Assembly (NCBI GenBank): GCA_017617475.1
Contig: JAFZWC010000085.1
Span: 1-28,290, forward strand
DNA length: 28,290 bases
DNA from: Bacteroidales bacterium
GTDB lineage: Bacteria; Bacteroidota; Bacteroidia; Bacteroidales; UBA932
Direction: 5' to 3'
This document shows positions 1-7,158 of the stretch, piece after piece (positions within the stretch are counted from its first letter, which is position 1; the number at the start of each line of letters is the position of its first letter). The position numbers and the translations under genes are program-made. A model generated the notes under the pieces. It was not told where the DNA came from. It ran no database searches and worked only from the letters and a program-made list of their open reading frames with translations.

Positions 1-606
1 GCCGTACAGGGGATTATCGACGCCGCCAAGAAGAAAGGGCTGCCCTATGTGGTGGAAACCGGCGAGGCCGCCTTCTATGGCCCCAAGCTGGACTTCATGG
101 TGAAGGACGCCATTGGCCGCAGCTGGCAGCTGGGTACCATCCAGGTCGACTACAACCTGCCGGAGCGCTTCGAACTGGAATATGTAGATTCCGACGGCTC
201 CCGCCAGCGTCCGGTGATGATTCACCGCGCCCCCTTCGGCTCGCTGGAGCGTTTCGTGGCCGTGCTGCTGGAGCACACCGCCGGCCATCTGCCCCTGTGG
301 CTGCACCCGGATCAGGTGAAAGTGCTGCCGGTGAGTGAAAAATATGCAGATTATGCGAAAAAAGTTGTAAATCTGCTAAATAATTCCGAAATTCGCGCCT
401 CCATAGACGACCGTAACGAGACGCTGGGTAAGCGAATCAGAGAGACTTCCCTCATGCGCGTGCCGCTGCTGGTCATCGTTGGAGAAAAAGAGCAGGCGGA
501 GGAATCCGTCTCGGTACGCCGTGGAGCCGTGGACCAGGGTTCCATGACTGTGCCGCAGTTTGTGGATTATGTCCGCAACGCTGTGGCCGAAGAACTGGCC
601 CAGTAA
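1..606 (+). CDS. thrS: Threonine--tRNA ligase, C-terminal part (5' end outside window)
   Basis: The reading frame is open from base 1 and gives the last 201 residues of threonyl-tRNA synthetase, the cytoplasmic enzyme that charges tRNA-Thr. The fragment starts in the class II catalytic core. Class II motif 3 is visible as [11 protein letters not shown] (about residues 75-85 of the fragment). The anticodon-binding domain follows, starting near [19 protein letters not shown]. The protein ends normally in EELAQ and a TAA stop. infC begins 26 bases downstream, and the order thrS-infC-rpmI-rplT is a classic bacterial translation cluster, so co-transcription is likely. Identification is firm; the N-terminal editing and TGS domains are expected outside the window. 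Confidence 0.97.
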   Translation, partial: AVQGIIDAAKKKGLPYVVETGEAAFYGPKLDFMVKDAIGRSWQLGTIQVDYNLPERFELEYVDSDGSRQRPVMIHRAPFGSLERFVAVLLEHTAGHLPLWLHPDQVKVLPVSEKYADYAKKVVNLLNNSEIRASIDDRNETLGKRIRETSLMRVPLLVIVGEKEQAEESVSVRRGAVDQGSMTVPQFVDYVRNAVAEELAQ

Positions 607-620
607 GTTTAACGTTTTAA

Positions 621-635
621 AGGAGTAAAACTATC
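621..635 (+). promoter_or_regulatory. infC ribosome-binding site with AUC initiation codon
   Basis: AGGAG at 621-625 is a good Shine-Dalgarno core, seven bases before ATC at 633-635. The frame has a stop (TAA) at 618-620 and no ATG, GTG or TTG until the ATG at 813, which lies inside the conserved IF3 N-terminal domain. ATC is therefore the only plausible start. A strong Shine-Dalgarno site is unusual among the genes of this window and may compensate for the weak start codon. Confidence 0.85.
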
Positions 636-1220
636 GCAACGCCTTTCAAACCGAGACCCTCGGGTCTCAAGAAGAAGCCCCAGCAGGCGCAGGGTAACCA
701 GAAGGACGAAAACGCCCTTCGGATTAACCGTGAAATTACCGCATCGGAGGTTCGTCTGGTAGGGGAGAACATCCCCGAACAGGGCATCTATCCTTTCTCC
801 AAGGCCCTCGCCATGGCCGAGGAACAGGAACTGGACTTGGTGGAAATCAGCGCCAAGGCCGATCCGCCGGTCTGCAAGATTCTGGATTACCAGAAGTACC
901 TGTACCAGCAGCGCAAGAAAGCCAAGGAGATGAAAGCCAACGCTGCCAAGATAGTGATCAAGGAAATCCGCTTCGGCCCCAACACCGACGAGCACGATTT
1001 CCAGTTCAAGCTCAAGCACGCCCAGGAGTTCCTCCAGGAGGGCTCCAAGGTAAAGGCCTCCATCTTCTTCCGCGGACGCTCTATCCAGTTCGCCCAGCAG
1101 GGAGAAAAACAGCTTCTCCGCTTCGCCGTAGAGCTGGAAGAATTCGGCCGCGCAGAGAACATGCCGGTACTGGAAGGCAAGCGCATGAGCATGATGATCG
1201 CTCCTGTTAAAAAGAAATAA
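633..1220 (+). CDS. infC: Translation initiation factor IF-3 (non-canonical AUC start)
   Basis: IF3 binds the 30S subunit, prevents 50S joining and checks start-codon and initiator-tRNA pairing. The 195-residue frame has a basic, Gln-rich N-terminal tail, then the IF3 N-domain beginning at RINREI (about residue 33) and running through ELDLVEISAKADPPVCKILDY. A Lys-rich linker and the C-domain follow (KEIRFGPNTDEHDFQFKLKHA, then VLEGKRMSMMIAPVKKK). Starting at the first ATG (813) would delete most of the N-domain, so the ATC at 633 with the AGGAG before it is taken as the start. In Escherichia coli infC also starts on a rare codon (AUU), through which IF3 represses its own synthesis; the AUC here suggests the same feedback. 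The gene lies between thrS and rpmI. Confidence 0.95.
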   Translation: MATPFKPRPSGLKKKPQQAQGNQKDENALRINREITASEVRLVGENIPEQGIYPFSKALAMAEEQELDLVEISAKADPPVCKILDYQKYLYQQRKKAKEMKANAAKIVIKEIRFGPNTDEHDFQFKLKHAQEFLQEGSKVKASIFFRGRSIQFAQQGEKQLLRFAVELEEFGRAENMPVLEGKRMSMMIAPVKKK

Positions 1221-1225
1221 GGCAG

Positions 1226-1289
1226 AGATACTTCGGCCCGTTGGGCCTCAGTATGACAGCCCTGTCATTCTGAGCGAAGCGAAGAATCT
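1226..1289 (+). repeat. 64-bp imperfect palindrome, copy 1 (infC-rpmI gap)
   Basis: The left arm (about 1226-1259) is an imperfect reverse complement of the right arm (about 1262-1289), which contains CATTCTGAGCGAAGCGAAG. The same right-arm core recurs in inverted orientation at 16757-16820, also 64 bp long and also intergenic. In RNA it would form a long hairpin between infC and rpmI, which could act in processing or attenuation. Similar short palindromes are scattered in many Bacteroidota genomes. Confidence 0.8.
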
Positions 1290-1327
1290 CATTCCTTATA
1301 TGTATAATTATTTAATTGTTTAACACA

Positions 1328-1522
1328 ATGGCAAAGCTTAAAACCAACTCCGGTGCCAAAAAGCGCTTCACGCTTACCGGATCGGGAAAGATCAAGAGGA
1401 AGCACGCTTATCACAGCCACATCCTCACCAAGAAGACCAAGAAACAGAAACGCAACCTGGATCACTTCGCCATCCTGGAGAAGGACGACCTCACCCGCGT
1501 AAAGGAACTTCTTGTAATGTAA
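1328..1522 (+). CDS. rpmI: 50S ribosomal protein L35
   Basis: This 64-residue basic protein has the L35 signature: [14 protein letters not shown] at the N terminus, then [16 protein letters not shown] and a Lys-rich tail. L35 is a late-assembling protein of the large ribosomal subunit. The ATG at 1328 is preferred over an in-frame ATG 12 bases upstream because L35 proteins begin MAK or MPK. It lies between infC and rplT in the usual order. A 64-bp palindrome separates it from infC, so its level relative to IF3 may be set by RNA processing. Confidence 0.97.
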   Translation: MAKLKTNSGAKKRFTLTGSGKIKRKHAYHSHILTKKTKKQKRNLDHFAILEKDDLTRVKELLVM

Positions 1523-1599
1523 TTATTGTTTAACTGGAACGCAGTCTGAAAGCACCTTCGGTTTAAAAAAGGTCACTGCCTCCAAAAATGTAAAAATTT

Positions 1600-1944
1600 A
1601 TGCCTAGATCAGTTAACTCTGTTGCCTCCAGGGCACGCCGCAAGAAGATTCTTAGCAGAACCCGCGGCAACTTCCTGTCCCGCAAGAATGTCTGGACAGT
1701 TGCAAAGAACACCTACGAGAAAGGTCTCACCTACGCCTACCGCGACCGCAAGGCCAAGAAGCGCGAATTCCGCTCCCTGTGGATCCAGCGTATCAACGCC
1801 GCCGCCCGTCAGCATGGTCTCACCTACTCCCAGCTTATGGGACGTCTCGCCAAGCAGAACATCGGCCTTAACCGCAAAGTTCTCGCAGACCTTGCCATGA
1901 ATAACCCCAAGGCTTTTGAGGCTATTGTTAAATCCGTAAAGTAG
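1600..1944 (+). CDS. rplT: 50S ribosomal protein L20
   Basis: This 114-residue protein matches L20 throughout: [18 protein letters not shown] at the N terminus, [19 protein letters not shown], and a C-terminal half with [28 protein letters not shown]20 binds 23S rRNA early in assembly and, in several bacteria, represses its own operon by binding a leader RNA. The 77-base gap from rpmI contains no obvious L20 mimic that can be called by eye. lepB begins only ten bases after the stop, suggesting co-transcription. Confidence 0.97.
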   Translation: MPRSVNSVASRARRKKILSRTRGNFLSRKNVWTVAKNTYEKGLTYAYRDRKAKKREFRSLWIQRINAAARQHGLTYSQLMGRLAKQNIGLNRKVLADLAMNNPKAFEAIVKSVK

Positions 1945-1954
1945 TCATTGCCCC

Positions 1955-3292
1955 GTGAGCTGGAAGGATATCATCCAAAACAAGTGGGTCAGGCTGGGCT
2001 TCTGGTCTGTACTCTACGTAGCTTGGGTGATCTGGCTGGGAAATTATTGGTTCCTCCTGGGCCTGGGCATCATCTTCGACCTCATTGTTACCAAGAAGGT
2101 GAAGTGGCTCTTTTGGAAAAAAGAGTATGCCCCCGGAGAGAAACACAACTTTTGGCTGGACTGGCTGGATGCCATCATCTTCGCCGTGGTTGTAGTTACT
2201 TTCATCAATATTTTCTTCTTCCAGGCTTTTAAGATTCCTTCCTCGTCCATGGAGAGCACCCTGTATACGGGAGACCATCTCTTCGTATCCAAGCTCACCT
2301 ATGGACCGCGCGTCCCCCAGACGCCCCTCACCATCCCTTTCACCCACAACCGGGCGTTCGGAAAAGAGTCCTATTCCACCCTTATCCAGAACCCGTACCG
2401 CAGGCTGAAGGGCTTCCGTGAGGTAAAAAGGGGAGACATCGTGGTTTTCGGATTCCCCAATGGTGATACGGTTCTCACCCAGCGTCCCGCAGACGATTAT
2501 TACGCCTGGGTTCGCACCTACGGAAGAGAAAAGACCATTGCCCAGTTCGGCCCTGTCATAGTTCGTCCTGCCGATAAAAAGGACCACTACGTCAAGCGTT
2601 GTGTAGCCGTTGCCGGTGACACGCTGGTAGTGAGGGACGGCCTGGTTTGGGTGAACGGAGAAAAGGAGCCCGACTATCCCGGACGACAGCTCACATATCA
2701 GGTAATCACTAGCGGTTCCCGTATTAACCAGCTCAAGCTGGAGGAGTTGGGCCTGAACCTCTCCGAACTGTATTTCGATTCGCGCCTGCCCGGCTATCCC
2801 ACGATGCCGCTCACCGCAGAAATGCTGGAGAAAGTGAAAGAGCTCAAGAGCGTGGTGGACATTACGCCCAACCTGGACCAATATCCCGCCACCGGCCAGG
2901 ATACCGGCATCTTCCCCTTCACGGGGAAAACCCGCTGGACCTGCGATTTCTTCGGCCCCCTCTGGATCCCCCAAAAGGGCGTGACGGTGCCCCTGGACAA
3001 AGATAATCTCCCGTTCTACGAGCGTATTATCCGCGACTACGAGCACAACACCCTGGAAGTGAAAGATGGCAACATCGTCATCAACGGAGAACCCGCTACT
3101 GAGTACACGTTCCAACAAGACTACTACTTTATGATGGGCGACAACCGCCACAACTCCCTGGATTCCCGTTACTGGGGATTCGTTCCGGAAGACCACATTG
3201 TGGGAACCCCGTCCATCATCTGGCTTTCCACCGATGCCACCAAGGCATTCCCCAAGAGCATCCGCTGGAAACGCTTTTTAAAACTTGTATAA
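1955..3292 (+). CDS. lepB: Signal peptidase I
   Basis: Type I signal peptidase is a membrane serine protease that removes signal peptides from exported proteins. The 445-residue protein has two hydrophobic stretches near the N terminus (about 14-45) and another at 72-92, then the catalytic box KIPSSSMESTL with Ser98. Box D is VKRCVAVAGDTL with the general base Lys214, and box E is MMGDNRHNSLDSRYWGFVPEDHIVG. A large insertion between boxes D and E makes it longer than the E. coli enzyme, as is common in Bacteroidota. The start is GTG at 1955, the first start codon in frame after the rplT stop. Its place between rplT and rpmB links it to ribosomal protein transcription. Confidence 0.96.
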   Translation: MSWKDIIQNKWVRLGFWSVLYVAWVIWLGNYWFLLGLGIIFDLIVTKKVKWLFWKKEYAPGEKHNFWLDWLDAIIFAVVVVTFINIFFFQAFKIPSSSMESTLYTGDHLFVSKLTYGPRVPQTPLTIPFTHNRAFGKESYSTLIQNPYRRLKGFREVKRGDIVVFGFPNGDTVLTQRPADDYYAWVRTYGREKTIAQFGPVIVRPADKKDHYVKRCVAVAGDTLVVRDGLVWVNGEKEPDYPGRQLTYQVITSGSRINQLKLEELGLNLSELYFDSRLPGYPTMPLTAEMLEKVKELKSVVDITPNLDQYPATGQDTGIFPFTGKTRWTCDFFGPLWIPQKGVTVPLDKDNLPFYERIIRDYEHNTLEVKDGNIVINGEPATEYTFQQDYYFMMGDNRHNSLDSRYWGFVPEDHIVGTPSIIWLSTDATKAFPKSIRWKRFLKLV

Positions 3293-3313
3293 CAATAAAA
3301 AAAGTAAAATATT

Positions 3314-3556
3314 ATGTCAAAGGTTTGTCAGATAACCGGTAGGAAGAGAATGATTGGCTGCAACGTGGCCCATTCCAAGCTGCGCACCAAGCGCGACTTC
3401 TCCCTCAACCTCAAGACCAAGAAATTCTGGTCCGAGTCCGAACAGCGTTTCATCACCCTGAAGGTCACCACCAAGGGCATGCGTATCATCGAGAAGAATG
3501 GTCTCGACGCTACCCTCAAGGCCGCCCAGGAGAAAGGATACGTGAGCCTTGTTTAA
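3314..3556 (+). CDS. rpmB: 50S ribosomal protein L28
   Basis: The 80-residue product begins MSKVCQITGRKRMIGCNVAHS, the L28 signature, and continues with KTKKFWSESEQRFITLKVTTKGMRIIEKNGLDATL. L28 is a component of the large ribosomal subunit. The gene is 21 bases after lepB and 22 bases before rpmG. The order rpmB-rpmG-DUF4295 is characteristic of Bacteroidota. Confidence 0.97.
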   Translation: MSKVCQITGRKRMIGCNVAHSKLRTKRDFSLNLKTKKFWSESEQRFITLKVTTKGMRIIEKNGLDATLKAAQEKGYVSLV

Positions 3557-3578
3557 CCCTTTTTAATCCTTAAGAATT

Positions 3579-3767
3579 ATGGCAAAGAAACAGAAAGGAA
3601 ACAGGGTGCAGGTCATCCTGGAGTGCACAGAGCAGAAGGCTAGCGGTGTTCCCGGTATGTCCCGTTACATTACCACCAAGAACAAGAAGAACACCCCCGA
3701 CCGCCTGGAGCGTATGAAGTACAACCCGTACCTCAAGAAAGTAACCCTCCACCGTGAGATTAAATAA
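3579..3767 (+). CDS. rpmG: 50S ribosomal protein L33
   Basis: The 62-residue product has the L33 pattern: [19 protein letters not shown], then [25 protein letters not shown]. It has a single Cys, so it is the zinc-free type of L33, lacking the paired CxxC motifs of the zinc-binding paralogue. It sits 22 bases after rpmB and 12 bases before the DUF4295 gene, so one transcript is likely. Confidence 0.97.
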   Translation: MAKKQKGNRVQVILECTEQKASGVPGMSRYITTKNKKNTPDRLERMKYNPYLKKVTLHREIK

Positions 3768-3779
3768 ACAGTTTAGACT

Positions 3780-3938
3780 ATGGCAAAGAAAGCAGTTGCA
3801 ACCTTCGATGCAAAAGCCGGTGCAAAGCACATGGTGAAGGTGATCCGTATGGAAAAGAGCCCCAAGACCGGTGCCTACGTGTTCGTAGAGCAGCTGGTGG
3901 AAGAGGGTAAGGAGAAAGATTTCTTCGCTAAGAAGTAA
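3780..3938 (+). CDS. DUF4295 small basic protein
   Basis: A 52-residue Lys-rich protein starting MAKKAVATFDAKAGAKH and ending EKDFFAKK. It matches the short DUF4295 family that follows rpmB-rpmG in Bacteroidota. Its role is unknown; constant linkage with ribosomal proteins and its small, basic character make a ribosome-associated role plausible. In many relatives ftsY follows directly; here a terminator follows and ftsY lies about 12 kb away. Confidence 0.9.
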   Translation: MAKKAVATFDAKAGAKHMVKVIRMEKSPKTGAYVFVEQLVEEGKEKDFFAKK

Positions 3939-3955
3939 GACTTTCCACTACTAAT

Positions 3956-4005
3956 AGCAGCCCGTGCACGAAACCTGGTGTTTTTGTGCACGGGTTGCTG
4001 TTTTT
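3956..4005 (+). terminator. Rho-independent terminator of the thrS-to-DUF4295 transcript
   Basis: A 14-bp stem pairs AGCAGCCCGTGCAC (3956-3969) with GTGCACGGGTTGCT (3986-3999), with one G-T wobble, a 16-base loop and T5 at 4001-4005. It begins 17 bases after the DUF4295 stop and closes the ribosomal cluster. Confidence 0.9.
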
Positions 4006-4017
4006 AGGGCACGGGCC

Positions 4018-6009
4018 TTATTGTGTCACTATATAGTATGCCTTGCCGGCGGGGATGGATGTGCCGGTGTAGGGGCGGAAGCCCATGGTGGCTGGGGTAC
4101 CGGAGAGGCTGAGGACGAGGGGCGTGCCGAACAGGCTGGAAACCGCAATGGGGTCGTTGCTGCCGAGGAGTTGGTTGCCGCCGGGGGCGTGGTCTACGAC
4201 GGTAGCGGATCCACCATCCAGCATCAGGGTGATGTCGGCACAGTCGGCAATGATGACTACCGCTGTATTCTTCGGGATAGTGCGCCCGTTAACACCCAGC
4301 CGGTAGAGGTGGCGGTCACTGCCCATCGTATAGGCGGCTACACCTTCCGGGAGGGTGTAGCGGAAGGTGCCGTGATAGAAGGTGGTCCAGTAGAAGCCTT
4401 CATGCTGGTGGCCGGCGATGGTGATGGTGGTGGCAGGCGTCAGCGTGGCACTGACGGTGATGTCGGCTTCGGGCATGGTGAAGGTGTTGCCGTCGATGGG
4501 AGTTCCGTTCACGCTAAAGGTTGCCGTGTAGCCAGTAGGAGCCCTGAAAGTGAGCTTATGCGTGACACCGCTATAGAGGGTAGTAGCGGTGCCGTCGAAA
4601 TATCGCAGGGCGTAGTTACCTGTGCCTATGGCGGTGAGGCCGCTGACGTCATAAGCGGTTTCGTCACCCACAAGGGTAATGTCCTTGCCGAAGGTGACGG
4701 TGTGGGCGCGGCGGGCACCATTCTGGAAAGTGGTGCCAGAAACACCGGCAATGTTGATGTTGGTGAAATAGTTGTTTTTGTAGCCGCCGGATTCGTAGTC
4801 TCCCAATATGGCACCCTTATCCCATGGGGCATCAACAGAGATGCCGGTGTAGAGACAGTTGCTAATGAGACCATTATTCTCATTGCCCACAATGCCGCCG
4901 AACTTCTTGCAGTCGCTTTTGCCATTGGAGCTGACGGTGGCGGCGCATACGCAGCCGATGACCTGGGCATAAATACTACCGCCAATTTCACCTACGATGC
5001 CGCCGAACTTCTTAGCACCGTTACTTCCCGCCTGGATTATGACGGTACTCTCCACGCGGCAGTTCTGCACGGTCCCTTCGCACTGCCCGGCAATGCTGCC
5101 GACTTTTCGATGACCGGTGAAGTTACTATTTGCAAGGACAACGTTCTTTATCATGCCACCTTTGCCGATGACTCCGAAGAGGCCGATGAAACCGTCGGCA
5201 TTATCGTCACTACCTGTGCGAGTGACGGTGACGCCGCTGATTCGGTGTCCCTGACCGTCGTAGGTGCCCCAGAAGCGGTCAGATTGATTAGCAGGTAAGT
5301 TTCCGATAGGTGTATAGCTATTGTCGCAAGTGATATTCTGCGTCTGGCGGAAGGTGAGTCCTTCGCAGTTGTTCTTGCCCTTGTTCACGTAATTGGCCAG
5401 GTGGCGCAGGTCGTGCTTGGACTGGATTTTGTAGGCGTTCTCGCCGTCGGACGCAAGGATGCCGATATCCGGAGTGTCGGTATAGGTGATGGTGACAGAG
5501 CCCAGGGAAGCGCCCGAGGTAATGCTTGATGAAGGCCACGACTGACCGGCTGCGATGTCAGCGTCTCTCCATATGCCTTCATTTCCCTTCAACGTCAGAT
5601 GCGAGATGTAGTAGTAGTTATTGCACGAGACGCTGTAGGTTATCTGCTTTCCGCTACCCGGAACAATGCAATTGTTCGTGAACCCAACGTTGCTGCCAGC
5701 CACCCATTGCATGCGCAGGCTGAAACCATCGGCCAAGTCCACCGAGAAGTTACACGGGTCAGAACTAGTCAATCCGAAGTATTTGGATTTGACCTGGGTG
5801 GTGTAGGTGGTTGCCGACGTGTTGAAGGGGGCATCGCCCGAACGGGTGAAGACGATGCTGTATTGGCCAATGAATAAGTTCCATTCGACATTCGTAATGG
5901 TGTAGGTTACGGTTTTTGTTGTGGCAGCCCACGCGCCCTGCCCCGCCAGGAAGAACAGGAGGGTAACGGCAGACATTATGAGCAAAGAGAAGAATCTGTT
6001 CAGTTTCAT
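4018..6009 (-). CDS. Secreted GLUG-repeat/InlB-like surface protein
   Basis: This 663-residue protein starts with a signal peptide (MKLNRFFSLL, a hydrophobic core, then AGQGAWAA near residue 28). There is no lipobox Cys, so it is expected to be released or surface-attached by another route. A central region (about 245-400) has GTYDGQGHRISG followed by repeats with KFGGIVG, the pattern of GLUG-motif proteins. A segment around 475-525 resembles a divergent InlB-type B-repeat (GYTATFSVNGTPIDG, then FTMPEADITVSATL). The C-terminal 130 residues have GKAYYIV near the end, as in many secreted Bacteroidales proteins. An in-frame GTG lies nine bases upstream; the ATG at 6009 is preferred because it places MKLNRFF at the signal-peptide start. 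It is the last gene of a three-gene minus-strand operon. Ligand unknown. Confidence 0.8.
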   Translation of the reverse strand: MKLNRFFSLLIMSAVTLLFFLAGQGAWAATTKTVTYTITNVEWNLFIGQYSIVFTRSGDAPFNTSATTYTTQVKSKYFGLTSSDPCNFSVDLADGFSLRMQWVAGSNVGFTNNCIVPGSGKQITYSVSCNNYYYISHLTLKGNEGIWRDADIAAGQSWPSSSITSGASLGSVTITYTDTPDIGILASDGENAYKIQSKHDLRHLANYVNKGKNNCEGLTFRQTQNITCDNSYTPIGNLPANQSDRFWGTYDGQGHRISGVTVTRTGSDDNADGFIGLFGVIGKGGMIKNVVLANSNFTGHRKVGSIAGQCEGTVQNCRVESTVIIQAGSNGAKKFGGIVGEIGGSIYAQVIGCVCAATVSSNGKSDCKKFGGIVGNENNGLISNCLYTGISVDAPWDKGAILGDYESGGYKNNYFTNINIAGVSGTTFQNGARRAHTVTFGKDITLVGDETAYDVSGLTAIGTGNYALRYFDGTATTLYSGVTHKLTFRAPTGYTATFSVNGTPIDGNTFTMPEADITVSATLTPATTITIAGHQHEGFYWTTFYHGTFRYTLPEGVAAYTMGSDRHLYRLGVNGRTIPKNTAVVIIADCADITLMLDGGSATVVDHAPGGNQLLGSNDPIAVSSLFGTPLVLSLSGTPATMGFRPYTGTSIPAGKAYYIVTQ

Positions 6010-6021
6010 GGCGTTCACGGT

Positions 6022-6915
6022 TTAGAGCACTTCTGATGGATTGCTGATATCGCCACTGGTAGCGGCGAAGTTGGGCTTGGTGGTGGTAATGCTCTTGGCG
6101 CTGATGAATTTGCCGGGGGCGGAAAGGGCATCGGCCGGGATGGCCTTGGTGGCCAGATAGAGGGCGTCGTCCGGGCCTGTGATCACAAAGCTGTAGGTAT
6201 CGGCTGCGGTGTTGTCGTTGCGCAGGGACACATAGTAGAAATGGTCTCCGGGGGACGATACCGGGGTAACGGTTAGGATGCCGAAGGCGGGCGTCCAGGC
6301 GCCGGCGCTCCAGCTCATGCTCCGGACCAGGAGGCCGCCCGCGGCGCTTACGCTGAAGGTCTTGGGGTTAATGTAGCCGTTGCCCACTTTGAAGCCGAAG
6401 CGGTAGATGCTCTGCTGGTTCTGGAAGTTGGCACCGCCGGTGGTGGTGATGGAGTTGCCGTTTTTGGAGGCTACGGTGACGCTGGCCGTGGCGTAATCGT
6501 AGGAGGTCTCAATGCTTGCGAGCGTGCCCACCTGCCCGCTGTAGTCCACGATTTCGCGGGGAATCATCAAGGTGAGGACGTCATTGACGGCAAGGCCGTT
6601 GGTGGAAATGCTGCCGCTGAGGGTGGCCGATGTGGGCTTTACGCCGGCCGCGGGGGTTACGTCCAGGGTGCCCAGCAGGGTGCCGGCCTTGTACACCTTC
6701 ACTTTTTCGGTGTTTTTCCAGTAGGCGTCCAGGTGGTCCGGGGTGCCGGGCACCAGGCTCAGGGCCTTGGTCTCGGCTTCACCCTTGGTGGCCTGGAGGG
6801 TAAGGGTAGCCTGCTTGTTCTCTTCGGCCGGTTTTTCGGCCGGATTCACAAAATCGGTCTCCTTCTGGCAGGCGGCAAGAAGGAGGACGGCGGAAATGAT
6901 ACTACGGTATTTCAT
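6022..6915 (-). CDS. Fimbrillin-like lipoprotein
   Basis: A 297-residue lipoprotein with signal peptide MKYRSIISAVLLLAAC, where Cys16 is the lipidation site. The mature part opens with a charged linker and ATKGEAETKALSL, the Lys/Thr/Ala-rich start seen in FimA/Mfa1-type fimbrillins, where an Arg- or Lys-specific protease often trims the chain. The remainder is Thr/Ser/Gly-rich and beta-strand-like, for instance SIYRFGFKVGNGYINPKTFSV. I infer a fimbrial subunit or related surface lipoprotein; the subfamily is not certain. The start ATG overlaps the end of the upstream 43-codon gene by 14 bases, and the surface-protein ATG follows 12 bases after its stop, so the three genes should be one operon. 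Confidence 0.7.
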   Translation of the reverse strand: MKYRSIISAVLLLAACQKETDFVNPAEKPAEENKQATLTLQATKGEAETKALSLVPGTPDHLDAYWKNTEKVKVYKAGTLLGTLDVTPAAGVKPTSATLSGSISTNGLAVNDVLTLMIPREIVDYSGQVGTLASIETSYDYATASVTVASKNGNSITTTGGANFQNQQSIYRFGFKVGNGYINPKTFSVSAAGGLLVRSMSWSAGAWTPAFGILTVTPVSSPGDHFYYVSLRNDNTAADTYSFVITGPDDALYLATKAIPADALSAPGKFISAKSITTTKPNFAATSGDISNPSEVL

Positions 6916-7033
6916 AACCAGGGTAATCGTTTAGAAGACCCGACTGACAGATAATCCCTTCCGTCTTCACCTCCACCACCAGCAGGGTGGGGGCCTGGTA
7001 GATTTCTTTGGCTTCTGCTTCCATGGGTGACAT
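6902..7033 (-). CDS. Small conserved peptide upstream of fimbrillin-like gene
   Basis: A 43-codon frame starting MSPMEAEAKEIYQAP, with an alternative start at the second Met (7024), and containing LLVVEVKTEGIICQSG and a Tyr-rich end NDYPGYEIP. The pattern of an aromatic-AP start, a short hydrophobic valine stretch and EGIICxSG is one I recognise from small unannotated Bacteroidales proteins near surface-lipoprotein genes. Function unknown. It lies just behind a minus-strand TAAATTTG box (7048-7055) and overlaps the lipoprotein start by 14 bases, which suggests translational coupling. It could be a leader peptide or a secreted peptide; it lacks a typical signal peptide. Confidence 0.65.
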   Translation of the reverse strand: MSPMEAEAKEIYQAPTLLVVEVKTEGIICQSGLLNDYPGYEIP

Positions 7034-7047
7034 TATTACTTGTTTTT

Positions 7048-7055
7048 CAAATTTA
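7048..7055 (-). promoter_or_regulatory. -7 box of the minus-strand envelope operon
   Basis: On the minus strand this reads TAAATTTG, matching the Bacteroidota -7 consensus TAnnTTTG, 14 bases before the small-peptide ATG at 7033. A clear -33 TTTG at the standard distance is missing; TTGACA of the tandem repeat lies slightly too far upstream, which fits a promoter needing an activator. Confidence 0.55.
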
Positions 7056-7075
7056 CGGAGCTTTTTCGTCCCAGG

Positions 7076-7119
7076 TGTCAACCACGAGGCCAAGAAATGT
7101 CAACCACGAGGCTAAATTT
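7076..7119 (+). repeat. Tandem 22-bp direct repeat between divergent promoters
   Basis: Two adjoining 22-bp copies (7076-7097 and 7098-7119) share TGTCAACCACGAGGC as their first 15 bases and remain similar afterwards. They lie between the minus-strand -7 box and the plus-strand promoter of the AraC-type gene. A 22-bp period is about two helical turns, as in paired AraC-family half-sites, so this is a candidate operator for both directions. The reverse complement (GGTTGACA followed by GGCC) also recalls the 52-bp repeats at 9318 and 15648. Confidence 0.75.
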
Positions 7120-7148
7120 GGCCGGAAGGAGGGTTTTTTATAACTTTG
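7117..7148 (+). promoter_or_regulatory. Promoter of the AraC-type regulator/asnA
   Basis: TTTG at 7117-7120, a 20-base gap, then TAACTTTG at 7141-7148, matching the Bacteroidota TTTG / TAnnTTTG promoter. The ATG at 7159 is only ten bases after the -7 box, so the transcript would be leaderless or nearly so. The -33 element overlaps the end of the tandem repeat, which allows autoregulation. Confidence 0.75.
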
Positions 7149-7158
7149 CTTCGCAAAA

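Noticed and set aside
1523..1599. An L20-binding autoregulatory leader between rpmI and rplT
   Set aside because: The 77 bases show no convincing mimic of the rRNA site by eye; a covariance search would be needed.
1928..3196. A minus-strand frame of 422 codons opposite lepB
   Set aside because: lepB contains all signal peptidase I boxes in the plus strand; the opposite frame has no family features and is explained by codon bias of a GC-rich gene.
3956..3999. The terminator after the DUF4295 gene acting also for the minus-strand envelope operon
   Set aside because: The minus strand has no U run after the stem, so only plus-strand function is supported.
3964..5298. A long plus-strand frame of 444 codons opposite the surface-protein gene
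   Set aside because: The minus-strand frame has a signal peptide, GLUG-type repeats and clear operon context; the plus-strand product is a Gly/Ala/Val-rich sequence without recognisable motifs and starts inside the terminator.
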